Positions 1 through 8,737 are shown, counted from the stretch's first letter. The stretch: DNA of 64,000 nucleotides from Clostridium disporicum (GCF_001405015.1 NZ_CYZX01000003.1:62001-126000); one strand, 5' to 3'. Notes: generated from the letters alone by a model not told the origin. Made by a program: numbers and translations.

Positions 1-33
1 TACCTCTTCTAATAATGGTAGTCTATTCTTCAT
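1..33 (-). CDS. 5' end of an unidentified gene (partial)
   Basis: Only eleven codons of this minus-strand gene are inside the window, reading MKNRLPLLEEV. The ATG is preceded by GAGG with a five-base spacing, a good ribosome binding site, so I take it as a true start. An N-terminus of this kind occurs in Orn/Lys/Arg decarboxylase-like PLP enzymes, but eleven residues cannot settle that and the function is left open. Confidence 0.45.
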   Translation of the reverse strand, partial: MKNRLPLLEEV

Positions 34-90
34 ATCAACCTCGTAAATCTTCCTTTTTTATAATTTATATTTAAACATAAAAATTATAGC

Positions 91-110
91 CATAGGACAA
101 AGTTCCTATG
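91..110 (-). terminator. Terminator after the M16 peptidase gene
   Basis: Perfect 7-bp stem CATAGGA / TCCTATG with a 6-base loop. On the minus strand it is followed by a T-rich stretch. It lies about 60 bases past the peptidase stop codon. Confidence 0.55.
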
Positions 111-172
111 ACTATCTTATTATATTACATATCTTTATACTATTTAATATAATTAGTATAATTTTTAATATA

Positions 173-1387
173 TTAATTTCTAATAACTTGTATACTCATA
201 TTTCTTAATACCTTAATAGCTGTATTTATTATATATTCTGGTGTAAGCTTTTCTAAATCTCTGCTTTCATCTAAATATATATTGTAATCTCCAAACATAG
301 TATCATAAGTAGCTAATTCTTTTGCAAGCCTTACTGTCTGCTCTTCTCCAAATAACCTCTTAAGCTTGAAGCTTTTTATCATCTTAGCTATATTTTCAGT
401 ATTTAACTCTTTTTTTAAGTTATCCACATTTGAAATTAAATTTTCAACAATTTTAATAGACTTTTCAATATTCTCCACTGCTGTACCATATGTAATTTTA
501 TAAACCTTTATATATTCTTCATTTGCAACTCTTGTTAACACATCGTATACTAATCCATTAGTTGTTCTTAAGCTATCAAAAAGTACAGAGTTTACTCCTT
601 CACCAAAATATTGATTAAATACTTTTAATGCTTTTATTTCCCATTGATTCAATTCATTAATAGGGAATATAATTTGAACCTTAGCACTATTTATATCATC
701 TTTTTTATCTATAAATACCCCTGTATTTGGTGTGCTATATATTATCTCATCTTCTGGTAGACTTTCGCTTCTCCAATCTATAAAATATTCCTCAACCTTA
801 TCTACTACTTCATCAAATTCCAGACTTGATATCACCGTAATAGTTGCATTATTAGCACAATAATAGTCATTAAAGAAATCTATTGCATCATCAATAGTTA
901 ATCTTTCTAAAGATTCTTCTGTTCCTATGATTGGATACTGAAGCCTTCTGCCATCCATACAATTTAAATAAAGCTTATCCTCAGTATACTGCTCTAATTC
1001 TTCATCCCATTCTTTAAGTTCCTGCTTTATTACTTCCATTTCTTCCTTAAATCCCTCTTCAGTGAATACAGGGTTTAGAAGAATATCAGAAAGAATCTCC
1101 AATCCCTTACTTAAATCTTCATTTAATAAAGTTCCATAAAAAACTACATATGGATAATTTGTCATTGCATTTTGAAATCCAAAAGTATCGCTTAGCACTT
1201 TATTTATTTCTTTTTCACTTCTTGTTTCAGTCTGCTTATATACCATATGCTCAGTCACATGCGCAACCCCTAAATTTTCTCCATCACGGGCTGCCCCTGC
1301 ATCTAATGAAATAGCAATAGAGCTTAATTCACTATTACCCTTTTTATATACTAACTTCAAGCCATTATCTAAAATATAATCTTTCAT
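173..1387 (-). CDS. M16-family zinc metallopeptidase (insulinase/PqqF-like)
   Basis: A 404-residue single-unit M16 peptidase, about the size of one half of the pitrilysin fold. The inverted zinc motif HVTEH gives ligands His43 and His47 with catalytic Glu46. Glu123, 76 residues after the second histidine, is in the expected place for the third ligand, so the enzyme looks active. There is no signal peptide, so it should be cytoplasmic. It lies downstream of the SCIFF maturase on the same strand but is separated from it by a hairpin, so it may have its own transcript. M16 enzymes process several peptide natural products (PqqF is the known case); a role in SCIFF leader removal is inference from position only. 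Family call is firm, substrate unknown. Confidence 0.85.
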   Translation of the reverse strand: MKDYILDNGLKLVYKKGNSELSSIAISLDAGAARDGENLGVAHVTEHMVYKQTETRSEKEINKVLSDTFGFQNAMTNYPYVVFYGTLLNEDLSKGLEILSDILLNPVFTEEGFKEEMEVIKQELKEWDEELEQYTEDKLYLNCMDGRRLQYPIIGTEESLERLTIDDAIDFFNDYYCANNATITVISSLEFDEVVDKVEEYFIDWRSESLPEDEIIYSTPNTGVFIDKKDDINSAKVQIIFPINELNQWEIKALKVFNQYFGEGVNSVLFDSLRTTNGLVYDVLTRVANEEYIKVYKITYGTAVENIEKSIKIVENLISNVDNLKKELNTENIAKMIKSFKLKRLFGEEQTVRLAKELATYDTMFGDYNIYLDESRDLEKLTPEYIINTAIKVLRNMSIQVIRN

Positions 1388-1528
1388 TTATTACACCTCA
1401 TTTAAATTTCATCTATTTTGTATATTTCAACTTCTGATTATTTCATCGATAATCTATATTTTTTAATTTAAGTATAATTATATACTATATAAATAAATTT
1501 AGCTTAAAAAGATATAAAATATGAATAA

Positions 1529-1569
1529 AGTAAGCAGCTAACGTATTCTTCTAACATTAACTGCTTACT
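1529..1569 (-). terminator. Hairpin after scfB
   Basis: Inverted repeat AGTAAGCAG / CTGCTTACT with a 23-base loop. On the minus strand the second arm is followed by TTTATTCATATTTT, a poor U-tract. It sits 45 bases past the scfB stop and may end that transcript only partly. Confidence 0.5.
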
Positions 1570-1613
1570 AGTTTTAATTATAACCAAAATCCTAACATTT
1601 TAGTTCTTAATTA

Positions 1614-2966
1614 TTATTCTGCTTTTAGAGCGATTGCACATTCAATTCTCTTCTTTTGCATCTTACATCCGATTTCGTAAGGAATGTTCATATCTCCATT
1701 AAATGCAAAGTTATTTGATTGACATCCACCAGAGCAGTAGAATCTCGCCCAACAGTTTCTACATTTTGGCTTATTGTAGATATGTGCTTTCTTAAATGTC
1801 TTACCTAATTCAGTATCGTATGTGTCATCATATATAGAACCAAGTTTAAATTCTTCCTTACCTACAAATTGGTGACACGGATAAACTTCACCTTGTGGAG
1901 TTATTGCAACATATTCAAATCCTGCACCACAACCTGAAATTCTCTTATAAACACATGGTCCACCATTTAAATCTATATTGAAGTGATAGAAGTTGAATTC
2001 ATCTCCTTCTTTCTTTCTTCTTACCATTTCTTCATATAACTTATCGTAGTTTTCAAATATTTCTGGCAAATGTTCTTCTTTAAGTTCTAACATATGACCT
2101 GATTCTAAAACTACTGGCTCTATTGATATTTCTCTAAATCCTTCATTTACCATTGCTTTAACATCTTCAAAGAAATCTGTATTAGCTCCTGTAAATGTTC
2201 CTCTTACATAGTAGTGCTTAGATTTATCTCTCTTTTCAATCATCTTCTTTATGTTAGGAAGTATATCATCATAAGAACCTGAACCATCAACTTTTATTCT
2301 TACATTATCATTTACTTCTTTTCTACCATCTAATGATAAAATTATGTTACCCATTTCTTTATCCATGAAATCCATCATTTCATCAGTTAAAAGAGTAGCA
2401 TTAGTAGTCATAGTAAATCTAATATTCTTATTCCAAGCCTTTTCATTTTCTCTAGCATAAGCTATTATTTCTTTAACCTTGTCCATGATCATTGTTGGTT
2501 CTCCACCAAATAAATCAATTTCAATGTTTCTTCTTGGGCCACTTCTCTTAACTACATAATCTATAGCTTTCTTTGCTGTTTCCACAGACATTACACCTTT
2601 ATGTCCATTATATTCACCTTCATCAGCGAAACAGTATTTACATCTTAAATTACATCCATGTATTATATTTAAACATACAGCTTTTATGTAATCTCTATCA
2701 TCCATTGAAGAATGAGCTATCTCTTCATATTGATCTTTTGAGTATAATATTTCTTCATCTACTAACTCTTTTATCTCGTCATAAGCTTCTGATACAACAT
2801 CAGCACCGTATTTTTCTCCAAATTCAGCTATAAGCTCTTCCTTTGATCTTAATATATTATCATCTACTAAGTCATATACTAGCTCGTCTACTATATGAAC
2901 TGCTCCTGTATTTACATCTAACACAAAGTAGTTTTCACCTTGTTTAAACTTGTGAATTAAACTCAC
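1614..2966 (-). CDS. scfB: SCIFF radical SAM maturase (thioether-forming)
   Basis: A 450-residue radical SAM/SPASM enzyme. The SAM-binding iron-sulfur cluster motif is Cys105-x3-Cys109-x2-Cys112 (CNLRCKYC). The C-terminal third has the cysteine clusters of a SPASM domain that hold auxiliary clusters, including CRNCWARFYCSGGC. The first ~90 residues fit a peptide-recognition (RRE-like) domain. The adjacent 45-residue Cys-rich peptide identifies it as the maturase of the SCIFF ranthipeptide family, whose studied homologue (CteB) joins Cys sulfur to a neighbouring residue. ATG start with SD AGGAGG about eight bases upstream. A 218-base spacer with two secondary structures separates it from scfA, so the peptide is probably made in excess over the enzyme. 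Confidence 0.95.
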   Translation of the reverse strand: MSLIHKFKQGENYFVLDVNTGAVHIVDELVYDLVDDNILRSKEELIAEFGEKYGADVVSEAYDEIKELVDEEILYSKDQYEEIAHSSMDDRDYIKAVCLNIIHGCNLRCKYCFADEGEYNGHKGVMSVETAKKAIDYVVKRSGPRRNIEIDLFGGEPTMIMDKVKEIIAYARENEKAWNKNIRFTMTTNATLLTDEMMDFMDKEMGNIILSLDGRKEVNDNVRIKVDGSGSYDDILPNIKKMIEKRDKSKHYYVRGTFTGANTDFFEDVKAMVNEGFREISIEPVVLESGHMLELKEEHLPEIFENYDKLYEEMVRRKKEGDEFNFYHFNIDLNGGPCVYKRISGCGAGFEYVAITPQGEVYPCHQFVGKEEFKLGSIYDDTYDTELGKTFKKAHIYNKPKCRNCWARFYCSGGCQSNNFAFNGDMNIPYEIGCKMQKKRIECAIALKAE

Positions 2967-3020
2967 GTTAATCTCCTCCTAAGCATTTATATTGGTATCT
3001 ATATTAAAAGCCTTCATCGG

Positions 3021-3113
3021 TTAAAAGTTAATAGTTAATAACTAAGAGTTACTATTGAAACTTCTCCGACCTTCTCTTCAAGAAACTCTTACCTCTACAC
3101 TCTCAACTTTTAA
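3021..3113 (-). other. Nested inverted repeats in the scfA-scfB spacer
   Basis: Three inverted pairs nest inside one another: TTAAAAGTT 3021-3029 with 3105-3113, TAAGAGTT 3043-3050 with AACTCTTA 3084-3091, and TTGAA 3055-3059 with TTCAA 3077-3081. Together they would fold into one long interrupted hairpin in the leader of scfB, ending about 55 bases before its start codon. No U-tract follows it, so it does not look like a terminator. A stability, processing or translational-control element is possible. Confidence 0.5.
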
Positions 3114-3148
3114 TTAAAAAAAAGCTAGAACTTTCACTAATGATATAG

Positions 3149-3180
3149 TAAGAGCTGTTGAGAGATTTCAACAGCTCTTA
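3149..3180 (-). terminator. Strong hairpin just after scfA
   Basis: A 13-bp perfect stem (arms 3149-3161 and 3168-3180, GAGCTGTTGA / TCAACAGCTC core) with a 6-base loop. It begins four bases after the scfA stop codon. There is no adjacent U-tract; the nearest A-run on the plus strand is 25 bases away. It may therefore be a partial terminator or a 3' stabiliser giving scfA mRNA in excess over scfB. Confidence 0.6.
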
Positions 3181-3184
3181 TTGA

Positions 3185-3322
3185 CTAGTTTTCACATTCT
3201 AAGTTAGCTACTGTACAAGATGTTTTACAAGCAGATTGGCAAGAGTTTGCACATTCTTTACATCCTGGTTTGCATAAGCTGTTCTTAATGTTTGTTTTAT
3301 TGATTGTCTTAATATGTTTCAT
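3185..3322 (-). CDS. scfA: SCIFF ranthipeptide precursor (six cysteines in forty-five)
   Basis: A 45-residue peptide. The first 16 residues (MKHIKTINKTNIKNSL) form a basic leader, followed by a cysteine-rich core with Cys at 17, 21, 24, 28, 32 and 36 and a further Cys at 43. The length and the spacing (mostly three residues between cysteines) match the SCIFF family found in nearly all clostridia, and its cognate radical SAM enzyme follows directly. ATG start with GGAGG 8-9 bases upstream. The mature product should carry thioether cross-links from Cys to nearby residues. Its role is unsettled, with quorum or population-level regulation proposed for ranthipeptides in clostridia. Confidence 0.93.
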   Translation of the reverse strand: MKHIKTINKTNIKNSLCKPGCKECANSCQSACKTSCTVANLECEN

Positions 3323-3511
3323 ACTAAATCCCCTCCGGTATATTAATACTTTGACATTGTATCACATATAATACTCCAAATAAAGATATATTTTCGTTAA
3401 ATGTTACTTATTTGGATAAATTAGATTTTATATCCTCTTAATATTTCATCTATTAAACAAAAAATAGCATCTTCTTCTTTCAAAGAAAATTCTATTTTAA
3501 ATCGATAAAAT

Positions 3512-4090
3512 TTATAAATCTTTATACATTTTTACATATTCTATCATATACATTATAAATGATAATGCCATAAAGAATGCCGATATTACCATTAAAATAT
3601 TAACTACCATAGAATTCAACATTGGAAATGAAATTATTATAAATGTTGAAAAATAAAATACCGCTGTGGATACCTTACCAAACCACATTGCACCATCTAA
3701 TTTTTTACCTTTTCTTAATAAGATAATCCCATTAATAAGCATTGATAGTTCTTTTATTACAAATAAAACTACTAAAAAGAACATCCACTTAAACTTAAAC
3801 ATCAGTGCAATTATAATCGCTGCTTGTGTTAACTTATCTGCAACAGGGTCTATCAATTTCCCAAGTTCAGTTACTTGATTAAACTTTCTAGCTATAAAAC
3901 CATCACAGAAATCAGTAAGTCCTGATAAAAGTATAATAATAGCTGCTAAATAATAATCTACAGTATCCTTTGCATTCACATAAATATAAATAAAAGCAGG
4001 TATTAATAGAATCCTTATATAACATAATATATTAGGTATCGAGTATGCTTCTTTAAAAGTAATTTTTTTGTATTCAGTATTTTTATTCAT
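3512..4090 (-). CDS. pgsA: CDP-alcohol phosphatidyltransferase, PgsA-like
   Basis: A 192-residue integral membrane enzyme with about five or six hydrophobic segments. It carries the full CDP-alcohol phosphotransferase signature, with Asp60, Asp63-Gly64, Ala67-Arg68, Gly77, Asp81 and Asp85 at exactly the family spacings. The best match by size and sequence style is phosphatidylglycerophosphate synthase, which makes PGP from CDP-diacylglycerol and glycerol-3-phosphate. Other CDP-alcohol transferases share the signature, so the head group is less certain than the family. It is a single-gene unit with no obvious partner. Confidence 0.82.
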   Translation of the reverse strand: MNKNTEYKKITFKEAYSIPNILCYIRILLIPAFIYIYVNAKDTVDYYLAAIIILLSGLTDFCDGFIARKFNQVTELGKLIDPVADKLTQAAIIIALMFKFKWMFFLVVLFVIKELSMLINGIILLRKGKKLDGAMWFGKVSTAVFYFSTFIIISFPMLNSMVVNILMVISAFFMALSFIMYMIEYVKMYKDL

Positions 4091-4238
4091 TTATTTGTCT
4101 CCCCATAATTCCTTCTCATCTTAATTCTTACTTTTTTTCGATATAAATCTCTTATATTTAGATTCCTATTTATTTTTAAATTGTATTATAGCATAAATCT
4201 ATATTTCTTTTTCTTTTATTAATATAATTCATAGATAA

Positions 4239-4904
4239 TTAATAGTTTATTTGAAAATTCAAGTATTCTTTAAAGTCTATTAAATTTTTGAAAACTTTAT
4301 GCGAAAATTTCTTCATTTCATCATCATAATCTCTTAAATCAGGAATATTTACTACTAACATTCCTGCATTATAAGCAGCCTTAACCCCCGCTAAAGAATC
4401 TTCAACTACTATGCAGTTTTCACTATCAACCTCTAACTTATTTGCTGCTTTTAGAAATATATCAGGATTTGGCTTAGCTTTCTCTACCTCATCACCACAA
4501 ACTGAAACATTAAAAACACCTTCAAGATTAGACTCTTTTAAATGCTTGTCCACTCGTTCTCTCTTAGCAGATGTGGCTAAAGCTATATTATAATTATTTT
4601 CTCTTAAAAACTTTAAAAGTTCATATACCCCTTCCTTTGTAGGTACTGTTCCGTTCTCTATTCTATTAAAGAGAATATCATCCTTCTCCTTATACATCTT
4701 ATCTATAGGTAAACCTTCACCATAAATACGCTTAAATGTATTTATTACATTCTTACGCCCTACTCCCATAACTGAAGTATAGACTTCTTTTGTCATTTTA
4801 TATCCATACTTATCAAAAACCTCTGTCCAAGCTTCTAAATAAATTCTTTCAGTATCAAAAATCACTCCATCCATATCAAATATTACTGTATTTATTTTAT
4901 CCAT
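4239..4904 (-). CDS. HAD-superfamily phosphatase, beta-phosphoglucomutase-like
   Basis: A 221-residue HAD hydrolase. Motif I FDMDGV gives nucleophile Asp10 and Asp12; a helical cap domain follows. Motif II is in LATSAKR, motif III Lys in KAKPNPDIF, and motif IV VVEDSLAGVKAA is typical of the phosphoglycolate phosphatase / beta-phosphoglucomutase / DOG phosphatase branch. It probably dephosphorylates a small sugar phosphate in the cytoplasm. Substrate cannot be read from sequence. Stands alone, ATG start. Confidence 0.85.
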   Translation of the reverse strand: MDKINTVIFDMDGVIFDTERIYLEAWTEVFDKYGYKMTKEVYTSVMGVGRKNVINTFKRIYGEGLPIDKMYKEKDDILFNRIENGTVPTKEGVYELLKFLRENNYNIALATSAKRERVDKHLKESNLEGVFNVSVCGDEVEKAKPNPDIFLKAANKLEVDSENCIVVEDSLAGVKAAYNAGMLVVNIPDLRDYDDEMKKFSHKVFKNLIDFKEYLNFQINY

Positions 4905-5003
4905 AGCTTGCCTCCAAACTCTTATCTTTCGTAAATCTTAATTCTAGCATATTATAAAATAATTTTTAGATTATGGCTAACTACATTTTATTCCACATAA
5001 AAA

Positions 5004-5024
5004 AGGTAGCACATTGTGCTACCT
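5004..5024 (-). terminator. Terminator of the TipA-like regulator gene
   Basis: Perfect 9-bp stem AGGTAGCAC / GTGCTACCT with a 3-base loop, followed on the minus strand by TTTTTT. It lies seven bases past the stop codon of the regulator. Confidence 0.85.
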
Positions 5025-5030
5025 AAAGTA

Positions 5031-5828
5031 TTAACTACTTATAATCCATTGCCATGTTTCTTCATTAAATTTTGCATTATAATAAGCTGCTATAGAATCT
5101 CTTAAGAATATTGCTGCACCTTCTCCAGCTGCATTATCATAGTAATCAGAAAATCTTTCATCATCTACATACATTTGCCCTAGCGATAAATGTGCTTGAA
5201 CTGGATAGTTTCCAAAGAATGATAGCCATTTCTTATGAAGCTCTACTACTTCTCTAGCTTTTTCTCCCTTAGGATTTCCTTCACTCATAGCTTCTTTTAA
5301 AGTTTCATTTATAAGAGTACCTATCTTTTCTGCTTCACTCCACTGCTCCTTAGATAACTTACCAAACATAGCATAGCTTTCTTTTACTTTTTCTTCACCA
5401 TACTTTTCTCTTATTTCTTTACCGTACTTTTCTTCATTTTCTTTTATTTTCTTCTTTTTAAAACCTTCAAACTTTTCTTCTGCTGACATTTCATTTCCTC
5501 CTTCTAAAGAACAAATAGTCTTTTCTACATTGATTAATAATCTTCTTAATTCTTCCTGTTTCCTTAAGATATTTTCCTTATGATCATATAGAGCTGTCTT
5601 AGGATCAAAATCCTTGCTAGTTATTATTTCTTTTATTTTTTCAAGAGGTAATTCTAATGCTTTATAAAATAATATCTGCTGAAGAATATCTACTTCTTTA
5701 TCTCCATATATCCTATAACCTGATGAGTTTATTCTAAGAGGTTTTAATAATCCAATTTCATCATAATATCTTAATGTTCTAGTGCTGATACCTGCAAGTT
5801 TAGCTAAACTTTTAATGGAATATTCCAA
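5031..5828 (-). CDS. MerR-family regulator with TipAS ligand-binding domain
   Basis: About 265 residues. The N-terminal MerR winged helix-turn-helix (YSIKSLAKLAGISTRTLRYY) is followed by a dimerisation helix to about residue 105, a linker, and a C-terminal TipAS domain (about 140-265). TipAS domains trap thiopeptide and other drugs and turn the regulator into an activator of efflux genes. I place the start at TTG, because GGAGGTG stands eight bases before it; the upstream in-frame GTG lies inside that ribosome binding site. The MATE exporter upstream on the same strand is a plausible target, by proximity only. Confidence 0.87.
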   Translation of the reverse strand: MEYSIKSLAKLAGISTRTLRYYDEIGLLKPLRINSSGYRIYGDKEVDILQQILFYKALELPLEKIKEIITSKDFDPKTALYDHKENILRKQEELRRLLINVEKTICSLEGGNEMSAEEKFEGFKKKKIKENEEKYGKEIREKYGEEKVKESYAMFGKLSKEQWSEAEKIGTLINETLKEAMSEGNPKGEKAREVVELHKKWLSFFGNYPVQAHLSLGQMYVDDERFSDYYDNAAGEGAAIFLRDSIAAYYNAKFNEETWQWIISS

Positions 5829-5907
5829 GAAAATCACCTCCTAATATCAATATAGACTTTTACGTAACGTCAATGTCAACATTATTTATAAATATTTTTT
5901 ATATTAT

Positions 5908-6103
5908 CTAATATTCGTAAGTAACAATATGCTCTATTCCATCTTTTATACTTTTTAATCTATCTTTAAAAAATGTAGGATATGCTCTATACTCACTTAA
6001 TTTATCAATAGGCAAAAAGTACATGTCCATTTTCAATAATAATTGCTGCTGCTCTATAACGAAACCATTTATTCTCTCTTTCAAATCCACAATCGTGATC
6101 CAA
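5908..6103 (-). pseudogene. NUDIX hydrolase remnant with internal deletion and frame change
   Basis: A TTG start at 6103 with GGAGG eight bases upstream opens a frame whose product begins LDHDCGFERENKWF and continues RYRAAAIIIENGHVLF, a typical NUDIX N-terminus. It stops a few codons later, near 6007. From about 6020 onward a different frame reads FLPIDKLSEYRAYPTFFKD and ends IEHIVTYEY, a typical NUDIX C-terminus. The whole middle, including the catalytic Nudix box, is missing. About 80 codons were lost with a frame change at roughly 6011-6022. A 60-codon GTG-start frame crosses the area, but only its second half looks like real protein. I call the gene dead. Confidence 0.75.
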
Positions 6104-6200
6104 TTACCATACCTCCATAAATCTCAAAACTTTTTACCATTATTTATTTTATATATTCTTTACTATAAATATAATTTACTTTAACGTAATTATTTTGACC

Positions 6201-7553
6201 TTACACCGTTGTGTAGTGAATCCATTTCCCTTTCCATACACGAGGTATAGTTATCAGTGCTTTAACACATTCATCACTTGATAAAATTAGGTAAACTAAA
6301 ACTGGATGTAGTTTTAAAACAAAAGCGCATAGTAATCCTAAACCTATCTTGCATATCCATAACGTTGCTATATCTATCGCAGCACAGAATGCTGTATCTC
6401 CTCCAGCTCTTAATATTCCTACAAATATAGTTATAGTTATAGCTTGGAAGAATAATAAAAACGCTGATACATATAACATACTCTTAATTAATTCAGCTGT
6501 CTGTTCAGATGCATTTATAAATGATGGTGCTATCGGTCTAATAATTAATACCATTGTTATTACTATTATTCCTAAAATAATGCTTATCTTTACTAAAAAT
6601 TTAGAAAAGCTTATTACTTCCTCTTCATGCTTTTTACCTTTACCTATAAGGTTTCCTAATACTACTCCAGCTGCTCCACCAAGTCCCATCATTGCAACAC
6701 CTGAAAGTTGTTGAAATACATTTATAAAACTATTCGCTGCAATTACATTTGAACCTAATCTTCCAATAATAGCTGCCTGCATAGAGATACCTAATCCCCA
6801 ATTTATTTCACTTAATAATACTGGCAAGCTATAAGTTGCAATACTCTTCCAATACTTAGATGTTTTGCAAAAAACATCTCTAACTCTGTATCTAACTTTA
6901 TCTTCAATCTTATACATATAAATTAAAACTAATATACTTTCAAAAATTCTACTTATTAATGTTGCTATTGCCGCACCTCTACATTCTAATCTTGGCATAC
7001 CAAACTTACCAAATATAAAAGTATAATTTAAAAATACATTTAGTATAAATGATAATCCATATATGTACATAGATATTTTTACATTCTGTATACTTCTAAG
7101 ACCCATTAAATAAATTCCAGTAAAAGCTGAAAATACATATGAAAGTCCTACTATTCTTAAATATTGAGCTCCATAGTTAATTACTTCAGCTTCATTAGTA
7201 AATATAGAAACAGCTTGTTCTGGGAATATAAGAACAACTGCTGAGGCTAGTAGTCCCCCTATAATTCCTATTCTCATCATCAATCCCATAATAGCCTTTA
7301 TAGCTCCTGTATCTCTTTGACCCCAATACTGAGCATTTAAAACCATTGAACCAGATGCTAGTCCAAATATTAAAGTTGTAAATATAAAATATGGTTGATT
7401 TGCTTGCGAAATACCTGCTAATTGTATTTCACTTATATTTCCTATCATAAGTGTGTCTGTAACACTTACTCCAACATTTATTAAGTTTTGTATAGCTATT
7501 GGAATAGCAATAATAATTATTTTCTTCAGTAATTCTCTATGTCTTTCTGTCAT
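6201..7553 (-). CDS. MATE-family multidrug/sodium antiporter
   Basis: About 450 residues with twelve predicted membrane helices in two similar halves, the MATE/NorM layout. The N-terminal helix region (IAIPIAIQNLINVGVSVTDT LM) and the repeat-related motif near residue 245 (YSLPVLLSEINWGLG) are typical of the DinF/NorM branch. It exports cationic drugs or metabolites in exchange for Na+ or H+. The start is placed at the ATG following GGAGGAAAGAGG; an in-frame ATG five codons upstream overlaps the ribosome binding site. Neighbours are the NUDIX wreck, a TipA-like regulator downstream and the mod regulator upstream. Confidence 0.9.
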   Translation of the reverse strand: MTERHRELLKKIIIIAIPIAIQNLINVGVSVTDTLMIGNISEIQLAGISQANQPYFIFTTLIFGLASGSMVLNAQYWGQRDTGAIKAIMGLMMRIGIIGGLLASAVVLIFPEQAVSIFTNEAEVINYGAQYLRIVGLSYVFSAFTGIYLMGLRSIQNVKISMYIYGLSFILNVFLNYTFIFGKFGMPRLECRGAAIATLISRIFESILVLIYMYKIEDKVRYRVRDVFCKTSKYWKSIATYSLPVLLSEINWGLGISMQAAIIGRLGSNVIAANSFINVFQQLSGVAMMGLGGAAGVVLGNLIGKGKKHEEEVISFSKFLVKISIILGIIVITMVLIIRPIAPSFINASEQTAELIKSMLYVSAFLLFFQAITITIFVGILRAGGDTAFCAAIDIATLWICKIGLGLLCAFVLKLHPVLVYLILSSDECVKALITIPRVWKGKWIHYTTV

Positions 7554-7605
7554 CCTCTTTCCTCCCATAATACCCTTTATTGTATTAATTATTTTAATAA
7601 AATAT

Positions 7606-7637
7606 AAGGAGGTACTTTAACCATCTTTCACCTCCTT
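7606..7637 (-). terminator. Hairpin after the mod regulator gene
   Basis: Stem AAGGAGGT / ACCTCCTT with a 16-base loop, followed on the minus strand by ATATTTTATT. It sits eight bases past the regulator stop and about 50 bases before the MATE start. The arms contain Shine-Dalgarno-like and anti-SD sequence, which is odd. Confidence 0.5.
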
Positions 7638-7644
7638 AATACTT

Positions 7645-8595
7645 TTATGTCTGAGCAATAATTTTCCCTATATCTCTTAAATCATATCCACTTAATCCAT
7701 CAATTTCATCTCTAAAATCTTTTGATTGAATTATGTCAATAATAGCTTTATATATTGGTGATGATAAATCAGACTTTTTAATAACTAAATCATATCTCTC
7801 TTCTTGCATAGGAATAAAATCTATTCCTTTAACCTGAAGTGCTACTTTTTCTATTCCCATACCAACATCACCTTCTCCCCTCGCTATACTACTAGCTACT
7901 GAAAGATGTGAATTTCTTACTATGTCATATCCTCTAATACTATTTGAATCTATATTATTAGCCCTTAATTTTTCATCAAGTAATACTCTTGTTCCTGAAC
8001 CTTTTTCTCTATTTACAATAGATATATTTTTATTAGCTAAATCATTCCATGCTTTAATATTATTAGGATTCCCTTTTGCTACATAAAAGCCCTGCATTCT
8101 ATAAGCTAAATTTATAAGTATACAAGGTATCCCCGGCAGTAATCTTCTAACATACTCATAATTATAACCATTACTATCTCCATCCCATAAATGTGACGAG
8201 CATACTGATATCTTATCATTATATAAATCGTAAAGGTTAGTATAGCTTCCTACATTATTTCTTAGAACTCTTACATCTTTAATATTAGCCTTTATATACT
8301 CACTTAAAATATCTAAAATTTGATCCTGACCTGCAATTATTATATCGTTACTACTTATAGTATTCTTATCAATTTTCGGTACAACAACTTCTTTAGTTTT
8401 AGTTAAACTTTTCTTGTTATTACCTGACTTTTGATTCTCTATATATTCATTAACATCACATTTATCTATTCTTAACTTCTTACCTACTTTATAGCCTGGT
8501 AGCTCTCCCCTTTTTACCAATTCATATACTGTGTTTTTAGTAATATTCAGAAGTTCAGCAACTTCTATGGCATTTAGAGATTCATTCGAATTCAT
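7645..8595 (-). CDS. One-component regulator: HTH_17 DNA-binding domain plus ModA-like ligand domain
   Basis: A 316-residue protein with two parts. Residues 6-55 (LNAIEVAELLNITKNTVYEL) are an excisionase-type helix-turn-helix. Residues about 85-316 are a periplasmic-binding-protein-like domain (PF12727 type) without signal peptide, including an anion-site-like GSGTR segment. Such fusions are known as molybdate or tungstate sensors that stand in for ModE. The gene is divergent from modABC, which supports that role. ATG start. The sensed ligand is inference; the fold and position are seen. Confidence 0.85.
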   Translation of the reverse strand: MNSNESLNAIEVAELLNITKNTVYELVKRGELPGYKVGKKLRIDKCDVNEYIENQKSGNNKKSLTKTKEVVVPKIDKNTISSNDIIIAGQDQILDILSEYIKANIKDVRVLRNNVGSYTNLYDLYNDKISVCSSHLWDGDSNGYNYEYVRRLLPGIPCILINLAYRMQGFYVAKGNPNNIKAWNDLANKNISIVNREKGSGTRVLLDEKLRANNIDSNSIRGYDIVRNSHLSVASSIARGEGDVGMGIEKVALQVKGIDFIPMQEERYDLVIKKSDLSSPIYKAIIDIIQSKDFRDEIDGLSGYDLRDIGKIIAQT

Positions 8596-8687
8596 TTAAA
8601 TCACTCCTTACTTCTATAATATTTTACCATTAAATCCTTAATAGATACAATTATGAACATTTGGTTCTAATATACACCTTCTTTAAA

Positions 8688-8727
8688 CAAAACATGACGA
8701 AACATAACAAAACGTATTAAAACTTAT
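8688..8727 (+). promoter_or_regulatory. Four tandem 10-bp direct repeats upstream of modA (candidate operator)
   Basis: Units CAAAACATGA, CGAAACATAA, CAAAACGTAT and TAAAACTTAT follow one another without gaps, one per helical turn. They lie between the divergent regulator and modA, just upstream of a possible -35 element. Excisionase-type helix-turn-helix proteins bind direct repeats cooperatively, so this is the likely binding site of the adjacent regulator. Confidence 0.55.
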
Positions 8728-8737
8728 CATTTTGGTA

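Noticed and set aside
5908..6090. A 60-residue hypothetical protein from a GTG start
   Set aside because: Its first half is out of frame with the NUDIX-like sequence and it has no ribosome site; it is a frame across the scar of a deleted NUDIX gene.
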